64,000 nt of DNA from Streptomyces sioyaensis. GTDB taxonomy: Bacteria > Actinomycetota > Actinomycetes > Streptomycetales > Streptomycetaceae. Made by a program: the position numbers and the translations under genes. Positions 1 to 11,274 of this stretch are shown piece by piece. The stretch covers positions 1 through 64,000 of the forward strand of contig NZ_SDIF01000018.1 in the NCBI RefSeq assembly GCF_004122735.1, written 5' to 3'. Under the pieces are notes generated by a model. The model made no database searches and was not told the origin of the DNA. It was given only the letters and a program-made list of their open reading frames with translations. Each line of letters begins with the position of its first letter. The stretch's first letter is position 1.

Positions 1-81
1 AACAACCCCCACAACTCCTCCGGCGACCCCACCCCACCAGGGAACCGACAACTCATCGCCACAATCGCCACCGGCTCATCC
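1..81 (-). other. Module 10 ketosynthase, N-terminal start only
   Basis: The last visible codons of PKS D read [20 protein letters not shown], the invariant opening of a PKS ketosynthase. This shows that at least one further extension module follows module 9 on the same polypeptide. Its AT and reductive domains are not visible. Confidence 0.93.
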
Positions 82-3000
82 GGCGATATCGTCACTGCCG
101 GAGCTACGGCTCCCGCATCGGCCGTGTCGTTGCCATCGGACAACTCGCCTTCCAGGTAGCGAGCCACCACCAGCGGAGACGGGTAGTCGAAGACCAGAGT
201 GGCGGGCAGCGGCAGCCCCGTGGCTGCCTGCAGATGGTTGCGCAACTCCACGGCGGTGAGGGAGTCGACACCAAGGCCCCGGAAGTCGCGTGTGGGCTCG
301 ATCGCCTCGGGGCCGGGGTGTCCGAGGACCAGTGCCGCCTGGGTGCGTACGAGTTCCAGCAGCTCGGCTCGCCGCTCGTCCTGGGACAGCGGGGCAAGCC
401 GGGACCGCAGAGCGTCGGCCGGTGTCAGCTCCACCGCCGAGGAGACCGCGGTACGACGCGCACTTCTCCCCAGCAGCCCGCGCATGAGCGGCGGAAGAAC
501 GCCCGCGGCATGCTGCTCTCGCAACATCGTGTGATTCAGCTGCACCGGGACAACCACGGGTACGGCGGTGTGTCGAGCGGCGTCGAACGCCTCCACACCG
601 CGCTCCTCGGTGAAGGGCGTGATGCCGCCGCGTGCCATGCGCTGGAGGTCGGCTTCGCTCAGTTCGCCGGTCATTCCCGCGCCGGGCGCCCACGCACCCC
701 ACGCCAACGACCGTGCCGGCAGCCCCGACCCGCTACGCCGGCACACCAGGGCATCCACAAACGCGTTCGCCGCCGCATAGTTGGCCTGGCCCGCGCTGCC
801 GAAGGTTCCCGCCACCGACGAGAACACCACGAACTCCGCCAGGTCCGCACCACGCGTCAGCTCGTCCAGATGCACCAGCGCATCCACCTTCGGCGCCAGC
901 ACCGCGTCCATGCGTGCGGGCGTCAGTGAGGACAGCATGCCGTCGTCGAGTACGCCGGCGGTGTGGACGACGGCGGTGAGGGGGTGATGCTTCGGTACGG
1001 AGTCCAGCAAACCGCTCAACGCCTCACGGTCGGCGATGTCGCAGGCAGCGACCTCGACCTCCGCGCCGAGAACACGCAGTTCATCACGCAACTCGTCCAC
1101 ACCAGGAGCCGCCGGGCCCCGACGGCTGGCCAACAGCAGGTGCCGAACCCCGTGCTCGGCCACCAGATGCCGGGCCACCAACGCACCCAGACCACCCGTA
1201 CCCCCCGTGACCAGGACCGTCCCCTCCACATCCAGCGGAACCGGCATACTCAGCACGACCTTGCCCACATGCCGCGCCTGACTCAGATACCGGAAAGCCT
1301 CAGGCGCCCGCCGCACATCCCACGCCGTCACCGGCAACGGCTCCAGCACACCCCCCTCGAACAACTCCCGGACCTGCGCAAACATCTCCCCGATCCGGTC
1401 CTCGCCCGCCTCCATCAGATCGAACGCCTGATAGCGCACACCATCGTGCTCCGCCGCCACCCGCTCCGGCTCACGGATATCGGTCTTGCCCATCTCCAGG
1501 AAACGACCACCCCGCGGCAACAGCCGCAGCGAAGCATCCACGAACTCCCGCGCCAGCGAATCCAGCACCACATCCACACCCCGGCCGCCGGTCTCCGCCA
1601 GGAACGACCGCTCGAAGTCCAGATCACGCGACGAGGCAATATGCGCCTCGTCCAGACCCAGCCCCCGCAAGGTGTCCCACTTGCCGGGGCTCGCCGTCGC
1701 GAACACCTCCGCGCCCAGATGACGCGCCAACTGCACCGCAGCCATGCCCACACCACCGGCACCGGCATGCACCAGCACCGACTCACCCGCCCGCAACCCA
1801 CCCAGCTCCACCAGCGCGTAATACGCCGTCAAAAACACCACCGGAACCGAGGCCGCCTGCGCGAAGGACCAGCCCTCGGGAACACGGATCACCATCCGCT
1901 CATCCGCCACCGCCACCGGACCGAAGGCGTACGGGAACAACCCCATCACCCGGTCACCCGGCATCAGGCCCACGACACCGGGGCCCGTCTCGGTCACGAC
2001 GCCGGCGCCCTCCAGACCCAGCGCGCCCGCGTCACCGGGGTACGTGCCGAGGACGTTGAGCACATCGCGGAAGTTCACACCGGCAGACCGCACCGCGATG
2101 CGCACCTGTCCCGGCTCCAGCTCGTCCCGGACCTCGGGGCGCCGCACCAGGCGCAGGCTCTCCAGCGTGCCCTCGTCGGCGTTTTCGAGGCGCCATCCGT
2201 CCTGCGGCAGGCACGGCATCGACAGCTCGTCCCGCCGGATGTTCGTGCTCAGCCTCGGCAGGTAGGCCGTGCCTCCCCTCAGGGCGAGTTCGGGTTCACC
2301 CGAGGCCAGGGCGGTCGGCAGCGCTGCCAGCGAGGCGTCCGTGCCGTCGACATCCACGAGCACGAAGCGGTCGGGGTGCTCGACGCGTGCGGCACGGACG
2401 AGGCCCCAGACCGCGGCCTGAGCGGGGTCGGGCTGTTGCAGTTCCGCCGGAACGGCGTTCCGTGTCACCACCACAAGTCGGGTGGTGGAGCGGCGCTCGG
2501 CTTCCGTCCATTCCTGTAGGCAGGCCAGCGCCCGACTCGTGGCGGCCCGTGCGGCCGCGGGAGTTCCGTCAGGTTTTCCGATGAGGGCGTCGAGGCGCAG
2601 CGCGACGAACGGAGGCATCGCATCATCGTCCGGTGCGGAGCCGCGGTCATGGAGATCGCCGCGATCCCCGAGATCACCGAGATCCCGGAGATCCGCGAGA
2701 TCGACGAGGTCGACCGGCTCCGCGGCGGTCTCGGGCACGCGAGTCCAGTCGACCCGGTACAGGGCATCGGAGTGGGTGCTGCCCTGCCAGGCGCGGCTGA
2801 ACGTCTCAGCCGTCATCGGCTGCCGTGTGAGGGAAGCGATCTCCGCCACCGGCTGTCCTACGGCATCCGCCAGCTGGAGCGACAGCCCGCCGTCCGCACT
2901 CGCCGAGATACGTGCCCGCAGCACGGTGGCTCCCGAGGCGTACAGCTTCACGTCCTGCCAGGAGACCGGCAGTTGTCCGAGTACGGCAGTCTCGTCCGCT

Positions 3001-6000
3001 TCGAGTGCCAGGGCATGGAGGACGGTGTCCAGCAATGCGGGGTGCAGCCCGAATGACGAGGGCTCCGATGATTCGGGGAGCTCCACCGTGGCGAAGACGT
3101 CGGCGTCCCGCCGCCAGACGGCACGCAGCCCGCGGAAGGCGGGGCCGTAGGCGATCCCGGCGTCGGCGAAGGCCTCGTAGAGACCGTCCGTCGGGACGGA
3201 CTGCGCTCCTTCCGGGGGCCAGACGGCGAAATCGAAGGTCTCGCGGTGAGCGGCCGCTCCGAGCAGGCCGGTGGCGTGCCGGACCCATGGTTCCTCCGCG
3301 ACGCCGGTGCTCCCGACGCGGCAGGAGTGGAGGGTCAGTGCGCGGGTGCCGTGCAGGTCCGGCTCCTCGATGCGCATTTGCAGCTGGACGGATTCGTGGG
3401 CCGGGAGCACCAGGGGGGCTTCGATGGTCAGCGACTCGACGTGGTCGCAACCGGCCTGGTCGGCGGCGCGGAGCGCGAGTTCCAGGAAGGCCGTACCGGG
3501 AACGAGGAGGGAGCCGTCGACGACGTGGTCCGCGAGCCACGGGTGGTCCTGCGCGGAGAGCCGACCGGTGAAGACGACGGAGTGCGAGTCGGCGAGGGTC
3601 ATGGTGGCCCCGAGCAAGGGGTGCTCGGCCGCCTGCAATCCCGCCGAACCGAGATTGGTGGCGTTGGTGTGGGCGAGCCCGAGCCAGTAACGCTGGTGCT
3701 GGAAGGCGTAGGTGGGCAGTTCGACCTGGCGCGCGCCGGTGCCGGCGAAGAGCGTGGCCCAGTCGACGGGGACGCCGCGGGCATAGGCGTGGCCGAGTGC
3801 GGTGAGCAGCCCGGTGGCCTCCGGACGGTCCTTGCGGAGGGCGGGGACGAGGAGCTGGTCCGCGCCTGCGTCACTGTCGAGGCACCCCTGCGCCATGGCG
3901 GTCAGGGTGCCGTCCGGCCCGATCTCCAGGAACCGGGTGACCTCGTGCTCCGCCAGCCACCGGATGCCATTGGCGAAGCGGACGGCTTCGCGGACGTGCC
4001 GCACCCAGTAATCGGGAGACGTCAGCTGATGCGACAGGGCGAGCTCGCCGGTCACGTTCGAGACCACCGGGATACGCGGTTCCTCGTACGCCACGCTTTC
4101 CGCGACGGCACGGAACTCGTCGAGCATCGGCTCCATCAGCGGCGAGTGGAAAGCGTGACTCACCGGGAGCCGCTTCACCTTCCGACCCTCGGACTCGAAA
4201 CGCCCGGCGATGTCCGCCACCGCGGATTCCTCGCCGGAGATCACGACCGACTTCGGGCCGTTCACCGCGGCGACACTCACCCGCTGCTCCAGGCCCTCCA
4301 GCAGCGGCAGCACCTCGTCCTCGGCGGCCTGGAGAGCGACCATCGCCCCACCCGCCGGCAACGCCTGCATCAGCCGTCCGCGTGCCGCCACCAGCCGACA
4401 CGCGTCCTCCAGCGACAGCACGCCCGCCACATGTGCAGCCGCCAACTCCCCGATGGAATGCCCCACCAGGAAATCCGGCCGGACGCCGAAGGACTCGACG
4501 AGCCGGAACAGCGCCACCTCCACCGCGAACAACGACGGCTGAGTGAAACCGGTCCGATTCAGCGCCTCGGCATCGTCGCCGAACACCACACCCCGCAGTG
4601 GCGTCGCCAACTCGCCGTCGAAGTGTGCGCACACCGCGTCAAACGCATCCGCGAAGACCGGGAAGGACTCGTACAACTCCCGGCCCATTCCGGGTCGTTG
4701 TGCCCCTTGGCCGGTGAACAGGAAGGCAAGGCTGCCTTCGGAGGTGGCCATGCCTTCGGCGATGTTGCCCTGCGGCTCGCCGCGGCCGAGGGCGTGCACG
4801 CTGGCGAGCAGCGTTTCCCGGTCCTCGCCGAGTACGACGGCTCGGTGTTCGAACGGCGATCGGGTGGTGGCGAGCGAGAGTCCGACATCCCGCAGGTCGA
4901 GGGCGGGGTGGGCGGTCAGATGCGCCGCCAGGCGCTCTGCCTGCGCCCTGAGCGCCGCCTCGGTGCGTCCGGACAGGACCCAGGGGACGAGGGCCGGTGC
5001 GGGCGTCCGGGTGGCTGCGCCCTGGGGCTCGTACTCGGGCTCGTCCTGGGATGCGTCCTGGGGTTCGTCCGTGGGGGGCTGTTCGAGGATGACGTGGGCG
5101 TTGGTGCCGCTCACGCCGAAGGACGAGACACCGGCCCGGCGGGGCCGGTCTCCTTCCGGCCATGGCATGTCTTCAGCCAGCAGCCGTACCTGCCCGGTCG
5201 ACCAGTCCACGTGCGAGGACGGGTGCTCCGCGTACCGCGTCCGCGGCAGGACGCCGTGCCGGAGGGCCTCCACCATCTTGATGACACCGGCCACACCGGC
5301 TGCCACCTGCGTGTGGCCGATGTTCGACTTCACCGAACCCAGCCACAACGGCCGGTCCTCGTCGCGGTCCTGGCCGTAGGTGGCCAGCAGTGCCTGGGCC
5401 TCGATCGGATCGCCCAGGGTGGTGCCCGTGCCATGGCCCTCGACCGCATCGACGTCCGATGTCGTCAGGCCCGCGCCGGCCAGTGCCTGCCGGATGACCC
5501 GCTGCTGGGAGGGGCCGTTCGGGGCGGTGAGGCCGTTCGACGCACCGTCCTGGTTGACGGCGGAGCCGCGGACGACCGCGAGCACCTGATGGCCGTTGCG
5601 CCGGGCGTCCGAGAGGCGCTCCACGAGCACGACGCCGGCGCCCTCACCCCAGATGGTGCCGTCCGCGGCGTCGGCGAACGGCTTGCAGCGGGCGTCCGCG
5701 GCAAGGCCCCGCTGCCTGCTGAACTCGATGAACGCACCGGGCGTGGACATCACGGTGACGCCGCCGGCGAGGGCGAGGTCGCAGTCGCCCGAGCGCAGGG
5801 ACTGTACCGCCAGGTGCAAGGCGACCAGCGACGACGAGCATGCCGTGTCCACGGTCACCGCGGGCCCCTCCAGGCCCAGGGCATACGCCACGCGGCCGGA
5901 CACCACGGCGCCGGAGCTTCCGGTGAGCAGATGGCCCAGGAGGTCGTCGGGCATATCGACCGAACCCGACCCGTAGCCCTGGTAGCCGCAGCCCACGAAG

Positions 6001-9000
6001 AGTCCGCTGCGGCTGCCCCGCAGCGAGAGCGGGGCGATGCCGGCCCGTTCGACGGCTTCCCAGGAGATCTCCAGCAGCATCCTCTGCTGGGGGTCCATCG
6101 CCAGGGCCTCGCGGGGTGAGATCCCGAAGAAGCCGGGGTCGAAGTCGCCGGCGCTGCGGACGAATCCGCCCTCGCGCACGTAACTGGTGCCCGGGCAACC
6201 GGAGTCGGGGTCGTAGACGGCGTCGATGTTCCAGCCGCGGTCGTCGGGGAAGGGCGTGATGGCGTCGCCGCCGTCGGCGATCAGCTTCCAGAGGTCCTCC
6301 GGTGACCGTACGTCCCCCGGATAGCGGCAGGCCATGCCTACGATGGCGATCGGTTCCCCGTCATCCTGGACGGGCTGCGCGAGGGCTGCGGTGTGCTGCT
6401 CGCCGAGATCCCCCAGGAGTTCGGCGCGCAGATGACGTGCCAGTGCCGTCGGCGTCGGATAGTCGAAGACCAGCGTCGGGGACAGGGGCAGCGCGACGGC
6501 CGTGGAGAGGGTGTTGCGCAGTTCGACGGCGGTGAGGGAATCGGTGCCGAGTTCCTGGAAGGTGCGGGTGGTCTCGACGGCGTCGGGGCCCGGGTATCCC
6601 AGTACGGTGGCGGTGGTCCGGCGTACCAGGCGGAGCAGGTGTTGTTCCTGTTCGGCGGGGGTGCGCAGGGCGGCGAGGAGGGTGCGGACGTCGTCGGTTC
6701 CGGTGTCCTGGGCGGGGTTCTGGGCGGCGGCTTCGGGCAGTTTGCGGAAGAGCGCGTTGCGGCCCGCGGGGAACAGGTCCCAGTCGATGTCGGCGATGAC
6801 GAGGTGTGTCTCGCCGTGGTCGAGTGCCTGGTGCAGCGCGACCAGGGCGGTCTCCGGCTCCATGGGCGGCAGGCCCGCGCGGCTGAGCTTGGCGCGCAGG
6901 GTGGGGTCGGCCGCCATGCCGTCGTGTGCCCACGGGCCCCAGGCGACGCTGGTCGCGGGCAGGCCCTGGGCCCGCCGGTGCTGGGCGAGGGCGTCCAGGC
7001 CGGCGTTGGCCGCCGCGTAGTTGGCCTGGCCGGCCGCGCCGAGGGTGCCCGCGATGGAGGAGAAGAGGACGAACGCGGTCAGGTCGTGGGCGCGGGTCAG
7101 TTCGTGGAGGTTGGCGGCGGCTTCGGTCTTGGGGCGCAGGACGGTGGCGAACCGCTGCGCGTCCATGGTGGCGAGGGTACCGTCGTCTAGTACGCCAGCG
7201 GTGTGGAAGACGCTGGTCAGGGGCTGGTCTTCGGGGAGGGAGGCGAGGAGTTGGGCCAGTGCGTCGCGGTCCGCGGGGTCGCAGGCGGCGAGGGTGGTAC
7301 GGGTGCCGTGTGCCGCGAGTTCGTCGACGAGGTCCTGGGCGCCCGGGGCGTCGGGGCCCCGCCTGCTGATGAGCAGCAGGTGCGCGGCGCCTTCGCGGGC
7401 CAGTTGGCGGGCGAGGGCGGAGCCGATGGTGCCGGTGCCTCCGGTGATCAGCGTGGTGCCGGCCGGCGTCCAGGCGGACGAGCCGCGGGGCCGTTCCGGG
7501 CGGGGGGCCCGGACCAGTCGGCGGGCGAAGAGGCCGGAGGCGCGGAGCGCGAACTCGTTGCCGTTCTCGGTGTCGTGGCCGGGGGTGTGGAGCACCGCAC
7601 AGAGTCGGTCCAGGGCGCGTTCGTCGAGCTGTTCGGGCAGGTCGACGAGGCCGGTCCAGTGGTCGGGGTGTTCGATGGCGGCGCTGCGGCCGAGGCCCCA
7701 GAGGGTGGCCTGCCCGGGGGCGCTGAGCGGGTCGGAGCGGCCGATGCTGACGGCGCCCCGGGTGGCGGTCCACAGCCGGACGGGGGCGTCGGTGCGGAGC
7801 AGTGCCTGGACGAGCGCGCCGGTCAGGGTGAGGGCGGCAGGGGTGTCGGGGTGGTGGGGGTGGCGGGCGCTGCCGAGGCCGAGGAGGGAGAGGACGTGCA
7901 GCTCGTCCGGGACATGAAGTTCGTCCGGGTCGCGGTCCCGGTCGGGGGTCTCCTCGATGCGTTGCGCGAGGTGGTCGGCTTCGGCGCGGATCTCCTCGAT
8001 GCGTTGCGCGAGGTGGTCGGCGTCGGCGTCCGGCGGCAGGCTCAGGGTGGTGACGGTCGCGCCGTGCCCGGTCAGTGCGGTGGTGAGGGCGGCCGCGACG
8101 GGCCGGTGGTGTTCGCCGTCCGTGTCGGGGACGAGGAGCAGCCAGTGGGCCGGGGCGGTCGGGGCGGGCTGGGCGTCGACGGGCTCCCAGTGCTCCGCGT
8201 ACCGCCAGGTCCCGGCGGTGGAGTGCTGTTGCCGGTCGCGGTGGAAGGCCGCGAGGGCGGGGACGACCGGTTCGAGGAGGGAGCGGTCGAGGCTGAGGCT
8301 GTCGGCGAGTTCGGGCACGTTCTGCTGCTCGACGGCGGTCCAGAACGCGGAGTCGGCCGGCCGGCTGCCGGGCGTGTCGTCGGCGGGTGCGGAGTGCAGC
8401 CAGTAGCGGGTGCGCTGGAAGGCGTACGTGGGGAGGTCGACGCGGCGCGCGCCGGGCAGCAGGGCGGCCCAGTCCAGGGGGACGCCGGAGACGTGGAGCC
8501 TGCTGAGCGCGGTGAGCAGGGCGACGGCCTCGGGGGTGTCCTTGCGGAGGAGCGGGGTCAGCAGTCTGTCGCCGTCGGGCAGGCAGGCCGCGGCCAGCGC
8601 GGTGAGGGTGCCGTCGGGACCGAGTTCGACGAGCCGGGTGACGTTGCGGTCGGCGAGGGCGCGGACGCCGTCGGCGAAGCGTACGGCCTGGCGGGCGTGG
8701 CGTACCCAGTAGTCGGGGCTGCACAGGTCGTCGGCGGTGGCGAGGCGGCCGGTGACATTGGAGATGACGGGTATCTGCGGCCGCTGGTAGGTGAGTTCGC
8801 CGGCGATGGCGCGGAGCTCGTCCAGCATCGGGTCCATGAGCGGCGAGTGGAAGGCGTGGCTGACCCGCAGTCGGGAGACCTTGCGTCCCAGGTCCCGGAA
8901 GTGGCCGACGAGGGTGTCGACGGTGGCTTCGTCGCCGGTGATGACGGTGGCGTCGGGGCCGTTGACCGCGGCGATGCTCACGCGGTCCGCGGTGTCCGCC

Positions 9001-11216
9001 AGCAGCGGCCGCACCTCGGATTCGGTCGCCTGGAGGGAGGCCATGGCGCCGCCGGGCGGGAGCGCCTGCATCAGCCGTCCGCGGGCCGCCACCAGGCGGC
9101 AGGCGTCCGGGAGGGACAGCACGCCGGCGGTGTGCGCGGCGGCGAGTTCGCCGATCGAGTGGCCCATGACGACGTCGGGCTTGATGCCCCAGGAGCTGAG
9201 CAGCCGGAAGAGGGCCACTTCGAAGGCGAAGAGCGCGGGCTGGGTGTGTCCGGTGCGGTCCAGCAGTGCCGCGTCGTCGCCGAAGACGGTGGATCGCAGC
9301 GGCTGTCCGAGCTCCGGGTCGAGGTGGGCGCAGGCGGCGTCGAAGGCGTCGGCGAAGACGGGGAACGTCTCGTACAGCTCGCGGCCCATGCCGAGACGCT
9401 GGGCGCCCTGGCCGGTGAACAGGAAGGCGGTCTTGCCGCGGAGCGGGGAGCCGCTGACGGCGCCCGCGGCGTCCGGGCCCTCCTCGGCGAGTGCGGTCAG
9501 CTTGCCGTGCAGATCGGCCGGGTCGGTGCCGAGCAGCACCGCACGGTGTTCGAAGGCCGACCGGGAGGTGGCGAGCGAGTAGGCCAGATCGTGCGGGTCC
9601 GCGTCGGGGTGGCGCTCCAGGTGTGCGCGCAGACGGCCGGCTTGTGCCCGCAGGGCGTCCACACTGCGGGCGGAGAGCACCCACGGGAGGTGCGGAAGTC
9701 GGGCCGGGGTGTGGTGCGGGGCGGCTTCGTCGGCCGTTTCCCCGGACAGGGCGGCGGTTTGCCCGGCCACCGCGGCCGTTTCCCCGTCCACCGCGGCCTG
9801 TTCCCCCGCGGCCGGGGGCTGTTCCGGGGCGTCCGGGGACGGGGTCCGGTCCTCCGGGGCCTGTTCCAGGATGGTGTGGGCGTTGGTGCCGCTGATGCTG
9901 AAGGAGGAGACCGCGGCGCGGCGCGGCCGGTCACCGTCCGGCCAGGTCACGGGCTCGGTCAGCAGCCGGACGCGGCCCGCCGACCAGTCCACGTGGGTGG
10001 AGGGCCGGGTGGTGTGCAAGCTCTGCGGCAGGATGCCGTGCCGCAGGGCGAGGACCATCTTGATCACGCCGGCCACACCGGCGGCCGCCTGGGTGTGCCC
10101 GAGGTTGGACTTCACCGAGCCCAGCCACAACGGCCGGTCGGCCGGGCGGTCCTGGCCATAGGTGGCGAGCAGTGCCTGCGCCTCGATCGGGTCGCCCAGC
10201 GTCGTACCGGTGCCATGGGCCTCGACGGCGTCCACGTCGGCGGCGGTCAGCCCGGCGCCGGTGAGCGCGGAGCGGATCACCCGTTGCTGTGCCGGGCCGT
10301 TGGGGGCGGTGAGGCCGTTGGAGGCGCCGTCCTGGTTGAGGGCGCTGCCGCGGAGCAGGGCGAGCACGGGGTGGCCGTTGCGGCGGGCGTCGGAGAGCCG
10401 TTCGACGAGGAGCATCCCGGCGCCCTCGCCCCAGCCGGTGCCGTCGGCGTCGTCGGAGAACGGCTTGCACCGGCCGTCGCGGGCGAGTCCGCCCTGCCGG
10501 TCGAACTCGACGAAGGCGGCAGGGGTGGACATGATCGCCACGCCGCCCGCGAGGGCGAGGTCGCATTCGCCCGCCCGCAGGGACTGTGCGGCGAGGTGCA
10601 GGGTGACCAGCGAGGAGGAGCAGGCGGTGTCGACGGTGACGGCGGGGCCTTCGAGGCCGAGAGCGTAGGCGACCCGGCCCGAGACGACGCTTCCCGTGGT
10701 ACCGGTGAGGATGTGTCCCTCGACGCCCTCGGGGACGTTGCCGCGCAGCCCGGAGCCGTACTCCTGATTGCTGCAGCCCGCGAAGACGGCGGTCCGGCTG
10801 CCGCGCAGCGTCATCGGGTCGATGCCCGCCCGCTCCAGTGCCTCCCAGGACACTTCCAGGAGCAGGCGCTGCTGCGGGTCGGTGGCCAGCGCCTCGCGCG
10901 GGCTCATCCCGAAGAACTGCGGATCGAACTCGTCGGCGGTGTGCACGAAGCCGCCGCGGGTGGTCGTCACGTCGAGGGCGCCCAGGTCCCAGCCCCGGTC
11001 GGCGGGGAATTCGGACAGCGCGTCGACGCCCTCCGCGAGCAGCTGCCAGTAGTCCTCGGGGGTCTGCACTCCACCGGGGAAGCGGCAGCTCATGGCGACG
11101 ATGGCGAGGGGTTCACCGGCGGCGTCGACCAGCTGCTGGTGCTGTTTGCGCAGCCGGTCGTTCTCCCGCAGCGAGGCCCGGAGGGCTTCGACGATCTGAT
11201 CCGCGGACGTGGCCAT
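1..11216 (-). CDS. Type I modular polyketide synthase D (modules 8, 9 and start of 10), 3' end beyond the left edge
   Basis: Cytoplasmic multienzyme extending the chain received from PKS C. The frame is open from ATG 11216 to position 1, giving about 3739 visible residues. The start has GGAGAG seven bases upstream. Residues 1-35 form a charged helical N-terminal docking segment (start [16 protein letters not shown]) unlike those of PKS B and C. Visible domains with active residues: KS8 (Cys199), AT8 (Ser687), KR8 (Tyr1400), ACP8 (Ser1560), KS9 (Cys1793), AT9 (Ser2254), DH9 (His2564), ER9 (NADPH loop near 3154), KR9 (Tyr3480), ACP9 (Ser3652), then the beginning of KS10 (from about 3713). Both ATs are malonyl type. 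The gene follows PKS C by 58 bp in the same direction, so it is very likely cotranscribed. The rest of module 10 and any release domain lie outside the window. The family is certain; the total length is unknown. Confidence 0.97.
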   Translation of the reverse strand, partial: MATSADQIVEALRASLRENDRLRKQHQQLVDAAGEPLAIVAMSCRFPGGVQTPEDYWQLLAEGVDALSEFPADRGWDLGALDVTTTRGGFVHTADEFDPQFFGMSPREALATDPQQRLLLEVSWEALERAGIDPMTLRGSRTAVFAGCSNQEYGSGLRGNVPEGVEGHILTGTTGSVVSGRVAYALGLEGPAVTVDTACSSSLVTLHLAAQSLRAGECDLALAGGVAIMSTPAAFVEFDRQGGLARDGRCKPFSDDADGTGWGEGAGMLLVERLSDARRNGHPVLALLRGSALNQDGASNGLTAPNGPAQQRVIRSALTGAGLTAADVDAVEAHGTGTTLGDPIEAQALLATYGQDRPADRPLWLGSVKSNLGHTQAAAGVAGVIKMVLALRHGILPQSLHTTRPSTHVDWSAGRVRLLTEPVTWPDGDRPRRAAVSSFSISGTNAHTILEQAPEDRTPSPDAPEQPPAAGEQAAVDGETAAVAGQTAALSGETADEAAPHHTPARLPHLPWVLSARSVDALRAQAGRLRAHLERHPDADPHDLAYSLATSRSAFEHRAVLLGTDPADLHGKLTALAEEGPDAAGAVSGSPLRGKTAFLFTGQGAQRLGMGRELYETFPVFADAFDAACAHLDPELGQPLRSTVFGDDAALLDRTGHTQPALFAFEVALFRLLSSWGIKPDVVMGHSIGELAAAHTAGVLSLPDACRLVAARGRLMQALPPGGAMASLQATESEVRPLLADTADRVSIAAVNGPDATVITGDEATVDTLVGHFRDLGRKVSRLRVSHAFHSPLMDPMLDELRAIAGELTYQRPQIPVISNVTGRLATADDLCSPDYWVRHARQAVRFADGVRALADRNVTRLVELGPDGTLTALAAACLPDGDRLLTPLLRKDTPEAVALLTALSRLHVSGVPLDWAALLPGARRVDLPTYAFQRTRYWLHSAPADDTPGSRPADSAFWTAVEQQNVPELADSLSLDRSLLEPVVPALAAFHRDRQQHSTAGTWRYAEHWEPVDAQPAPTAPAHWLLLVPDTDGEHHRPVAAALTTALTGHGATVTTLSLPPDADADHLAQRIEEIRAEADHLAQRIEETPDRDRDPDELHVPDELHVLSLLGLGSARHPHHPDTPAALTLTGALVQALLRTDAPVRLWTATRGAVSIGRSDPLSAPGQATLWGLGRSAAIEHPDHWTGLVDLPEQLDERALDRLCAVLHTPGHDTENGNEFALRASGLFARRLVRAPRPERPRGSSAWTPAGTTLITGGTGTIGSALARQLAREGAAHLLLISRRGPDAPGAQDLVDELAAHGTRTTLAACDPADRDALAQLLASLPEDQPLTSVFHTAGVLDDGTLATMDAQRFATVLRPKTEAAANLHELTRAHDLTAFVLFSSIAGTLGAAGQANYAAANAGLDALAQHRRAQGLPATSVAWGPWAHDGMAADPTLRAKLSRAGLPPMEPETALVALHQALDHGETHLVIADIDWDLFPAGRNALFRKLPEAAAQNPAQDTGTDDVRTLLAALRTPAEQEQHLLRLVRRTTATVLGYPGPDAVETTRTFQELGTDSLTAVELRNTLSTAVALPLSPTLVFDYPTPTALARHLRAELLGDLGEQHTAALAQPVQDDGEPIAIVGMACRYPGDVRSPEDLWKLIADGGDAITPFPDDRGWNIDAVYDPDSGCPGTSYVREGGFVRSAGDFDPGFFGISPREALAMDPQQRMLLEISWEAVERAGIAPLSLRGSRSGLFVGCGYQGYGSGSVDMPDDLLGHLLTGSSGAVVSGRVAYALGLEGPAVTVDTACSSSLVALHLAVQSLRSGDCDLALAGGVTVMSTPGAFIEFSRQRGLAADARCKPFADAADGTIWGEGAGVVLVERLSDARRNGHQVLAVVRGSAVNQDGASNGLTAPNGPSQQRVIRQALAGAGLTTSDVDAVEGHGTGTTLGDPIEAQALLATYGQDRDEDRPLWLGSVKSNIGHTQVAAGVAGVIKMVEALRHGVLPRTRYAEHPSSHVDWSTGQVRLLAEDMPWPEGDRPRRAGVSSFGVSGTNAHVILEQPPTDEPQDASQDEPEYEPQGAATRTPAPALVPWVLSGRTEAALRAQAERLAAHLTAHPALDLRDVGLSLATTRSPFEHRAVVLGEDRETLLASVHALGRGEPQGNIAEGMATSEGSLAFLFTGQGAQRPGMGRELYESFPVFADAFDAVCAHFDGELATPLRGVVFGDDAEALNRTGFTQPSLFAVEVALFRLVESFGVRPDFLVGHSIGELAAAHVAGVLSLEDACRLVAARGRLMQALPAGGAMVALQAAEDEVLPLLEGLEQRVSVAAVNGPKSVVISGEESAVADIAGRFESEGRKVKRLPVSHAFHSPLMEPMLDEFRAVAESVAYEEPRIPVVSNVTGELALSHQLTSPDYWVRHVREAVRFANGIRWLAEHEVTRFLEIGPDGTLTAMAQGCLDSDAGADQLLVPALRKDRPEATGLLTALGHAYARGVPVDWATLFAGTGARQVELPTYAFQHQRYWLGLAHTNATNLGSAGLQAAEHPLLGATMTLADSHSVVFTGRLSAQDHPWLADHVVDGSLLVPGTAFLELALRAADQAGCDHVESLTIEAPLVLPAHESVQLQMRIEEPDLHGTRALTLHSCRVGSTGVAEEPWVRHATGLLGAAAHRETFDFAVWPPEGAQSVPTDGLYEAFADAGIAYGPAFRGLRAVWRRDADVFATVELPESSEPSSFGLHPALLDTVLHALALEADETAVLGQLPVSWQDVKLYASGATVLRARISASADGGLSLQLADAVGQPVAEIASLTRQPMTAETFSRAWQGSTHSDALYRVDWTRVPETAAEPVDLVDLADLRDLGDLGDRGDLHDRGSAPDDDAMPPFVALRLDALIGKPDGTPAAARAATSRALACLQEWTEAERRSTTRLVVVTRNAVPAELQQPDPAQAAVWGLVRAARVEHPDRFVLVDVDGTDASLAALPTALASGEPELALRGGTAYLPRLSTNIRRDELSMPCLPQDGWRLENADEGTLESLRLVRRPEVRDELEPGQVRIAVRSAGVNFRDVLNVLGTYPGDAGALGLEGAGVVTETGPGVVGLMPGDRVMGLFPYAFGPVAVADERMVIRVPEGWSFAQAASVPVVFLTAYYALVELGGLRAGESVLVHAGAGGVGMAAVQLARHLGAEVFATASPGKWDTLRGLGLDEAHIASSRDLDFERSFLAETGGRGVDVVLDSLAREFVDASLRLLPRGGRFLEMGKTDIREPERVAAEHDGVRYQAFDLMEAGEDRIGEMFAQVRELFEGGVLEPLPVTAWDVRRAPEAFRYLSQARHVGKVVLSMPVPLDVEGTVLVTGGTGGLGALVARHLVAEHGVRHLLLASRRGPAAPGVDELRDELRVLGAEVEVAACDIADREALSGLLDSVPKHHPLTAVVHTAGVLDDGMLSSLTPARMDAVLAPKVDALVHLDELTRGADLAEFVVFSSVAGTFGSAGQANYAAANAFVDALVCRRSGSGLPARSLAWGAWAPGAGMTGELSEADLQRMARGGITPFTEERGVEAFDAARHTAVPVVVPVQLNHTMLREQHAAGVLPPLMRGLLGRSARRTAVSSAVELTPADALRSRLAPLSQDERRAELLELVRTQAALVLGHPGPEAIEPTRDFRGLGVDSLTAVELRNHLQAATGLPLPATLVFDYPSPLVVARYLEGELSDGNDTADAGAVAPAVTISPDEPVAIVAMSCRFPGGVGSPEELWGL
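941..1961 (-). repeat. ER-KR duplicated segment, copy in module 9
   Basis: About 1.02 kb, covering most of the ER and the first half of the KR, is nearly identical base for base to 12324-13344 in module 7. The offset is a constant 11383 bp and only scattered substitutions are seen. Similarity falls sharply at both ends: by 1962 the sequences differ at many positions. This looks like recent duplication or gene conversion. Confidence 0.92.
2651..2716 (-). repeat. 9-bp periodic repeat encoding Asp-Leu runs in the module 9 linker
   Basis: GAGATC recurs every nine bases (GAGATCNNN). The coding strand reads [17 protein letters not shown], a low-complexity run in the structural part of the reductive region. 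It is in frame and should be a tolerated linker expansion. Confidence 0.8.
6401..11117 (-). other. Module 8: KS-AT(malonyl)-KR-ACP
   Basis: First module of PKS D. KS has [10 protein letters not shown] has [11 protein letters not shown] and HAFHS (malonyl). There is no DH between AT and KR: the sequence runs from the post-[11 protein letters not shown] motif straight into the structural KR half. KR has the LDD motif (B-type) and Tyr in ANYAAANAG. The ACP serine sits in [10 protein letters not shown], with Thr where the other ACPs mostly have Phe. Expected product: an acetate unit with a beta-hydroxyl. Confidence 0.92.
7949..8021 (-). repeat. 42-bp in-frame tandem duplication in the module 8 structural KR
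   Basis: The 31 bases at 7949-7979 recur exactly at 7991-8021, a 42-bp period. The protein repeats [10 protein letters not shown] twice. A neighbouring short duplication repeats DELHV. The reading frame is preserved. Confidence 0.9.
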
Positions 11217-11274
11217 TGGTCAGCTCTCCATCATTCCGGCTTCGTCGGGTGTGGCTTCGTCGGGACGGCGGTGC

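Larger units (their letters stand above)
125..6359 (-). other. Module 9: KS-AT(malonyl)-DH-ER-KR-ACP
   Basis: Fully reducing extension module. KS has the catalytic Cys in [10 protein letters not shown] carries [11 protein letters not shown] and HAFHS, the malonyl signature. DH shows the HxxxGxxxxP motif ([10 protein letters not shown]), the YGPAF motif and [10 protein letters not shown], so it looks active. ER has the nucleotide loop [15 protein letters not shown] has the LDD motif (B-type) and the catalytic Tyr in ANYAAANAF. The expected result is an acetate unit whose incoming beta carbon becomes CH2. The linker between DH and ER holds a run of Asp-Leu repeats (2651-2716). Confidence 0.93.

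Noticed and set aside
6361-9684. A minus-strand open frame of over 1100 codons overlapping module 8 and the start of module 9 in another frame
   Set aside because: The PKS frame carries all the motifs; this one is Arg/Pro-rich nonsense.
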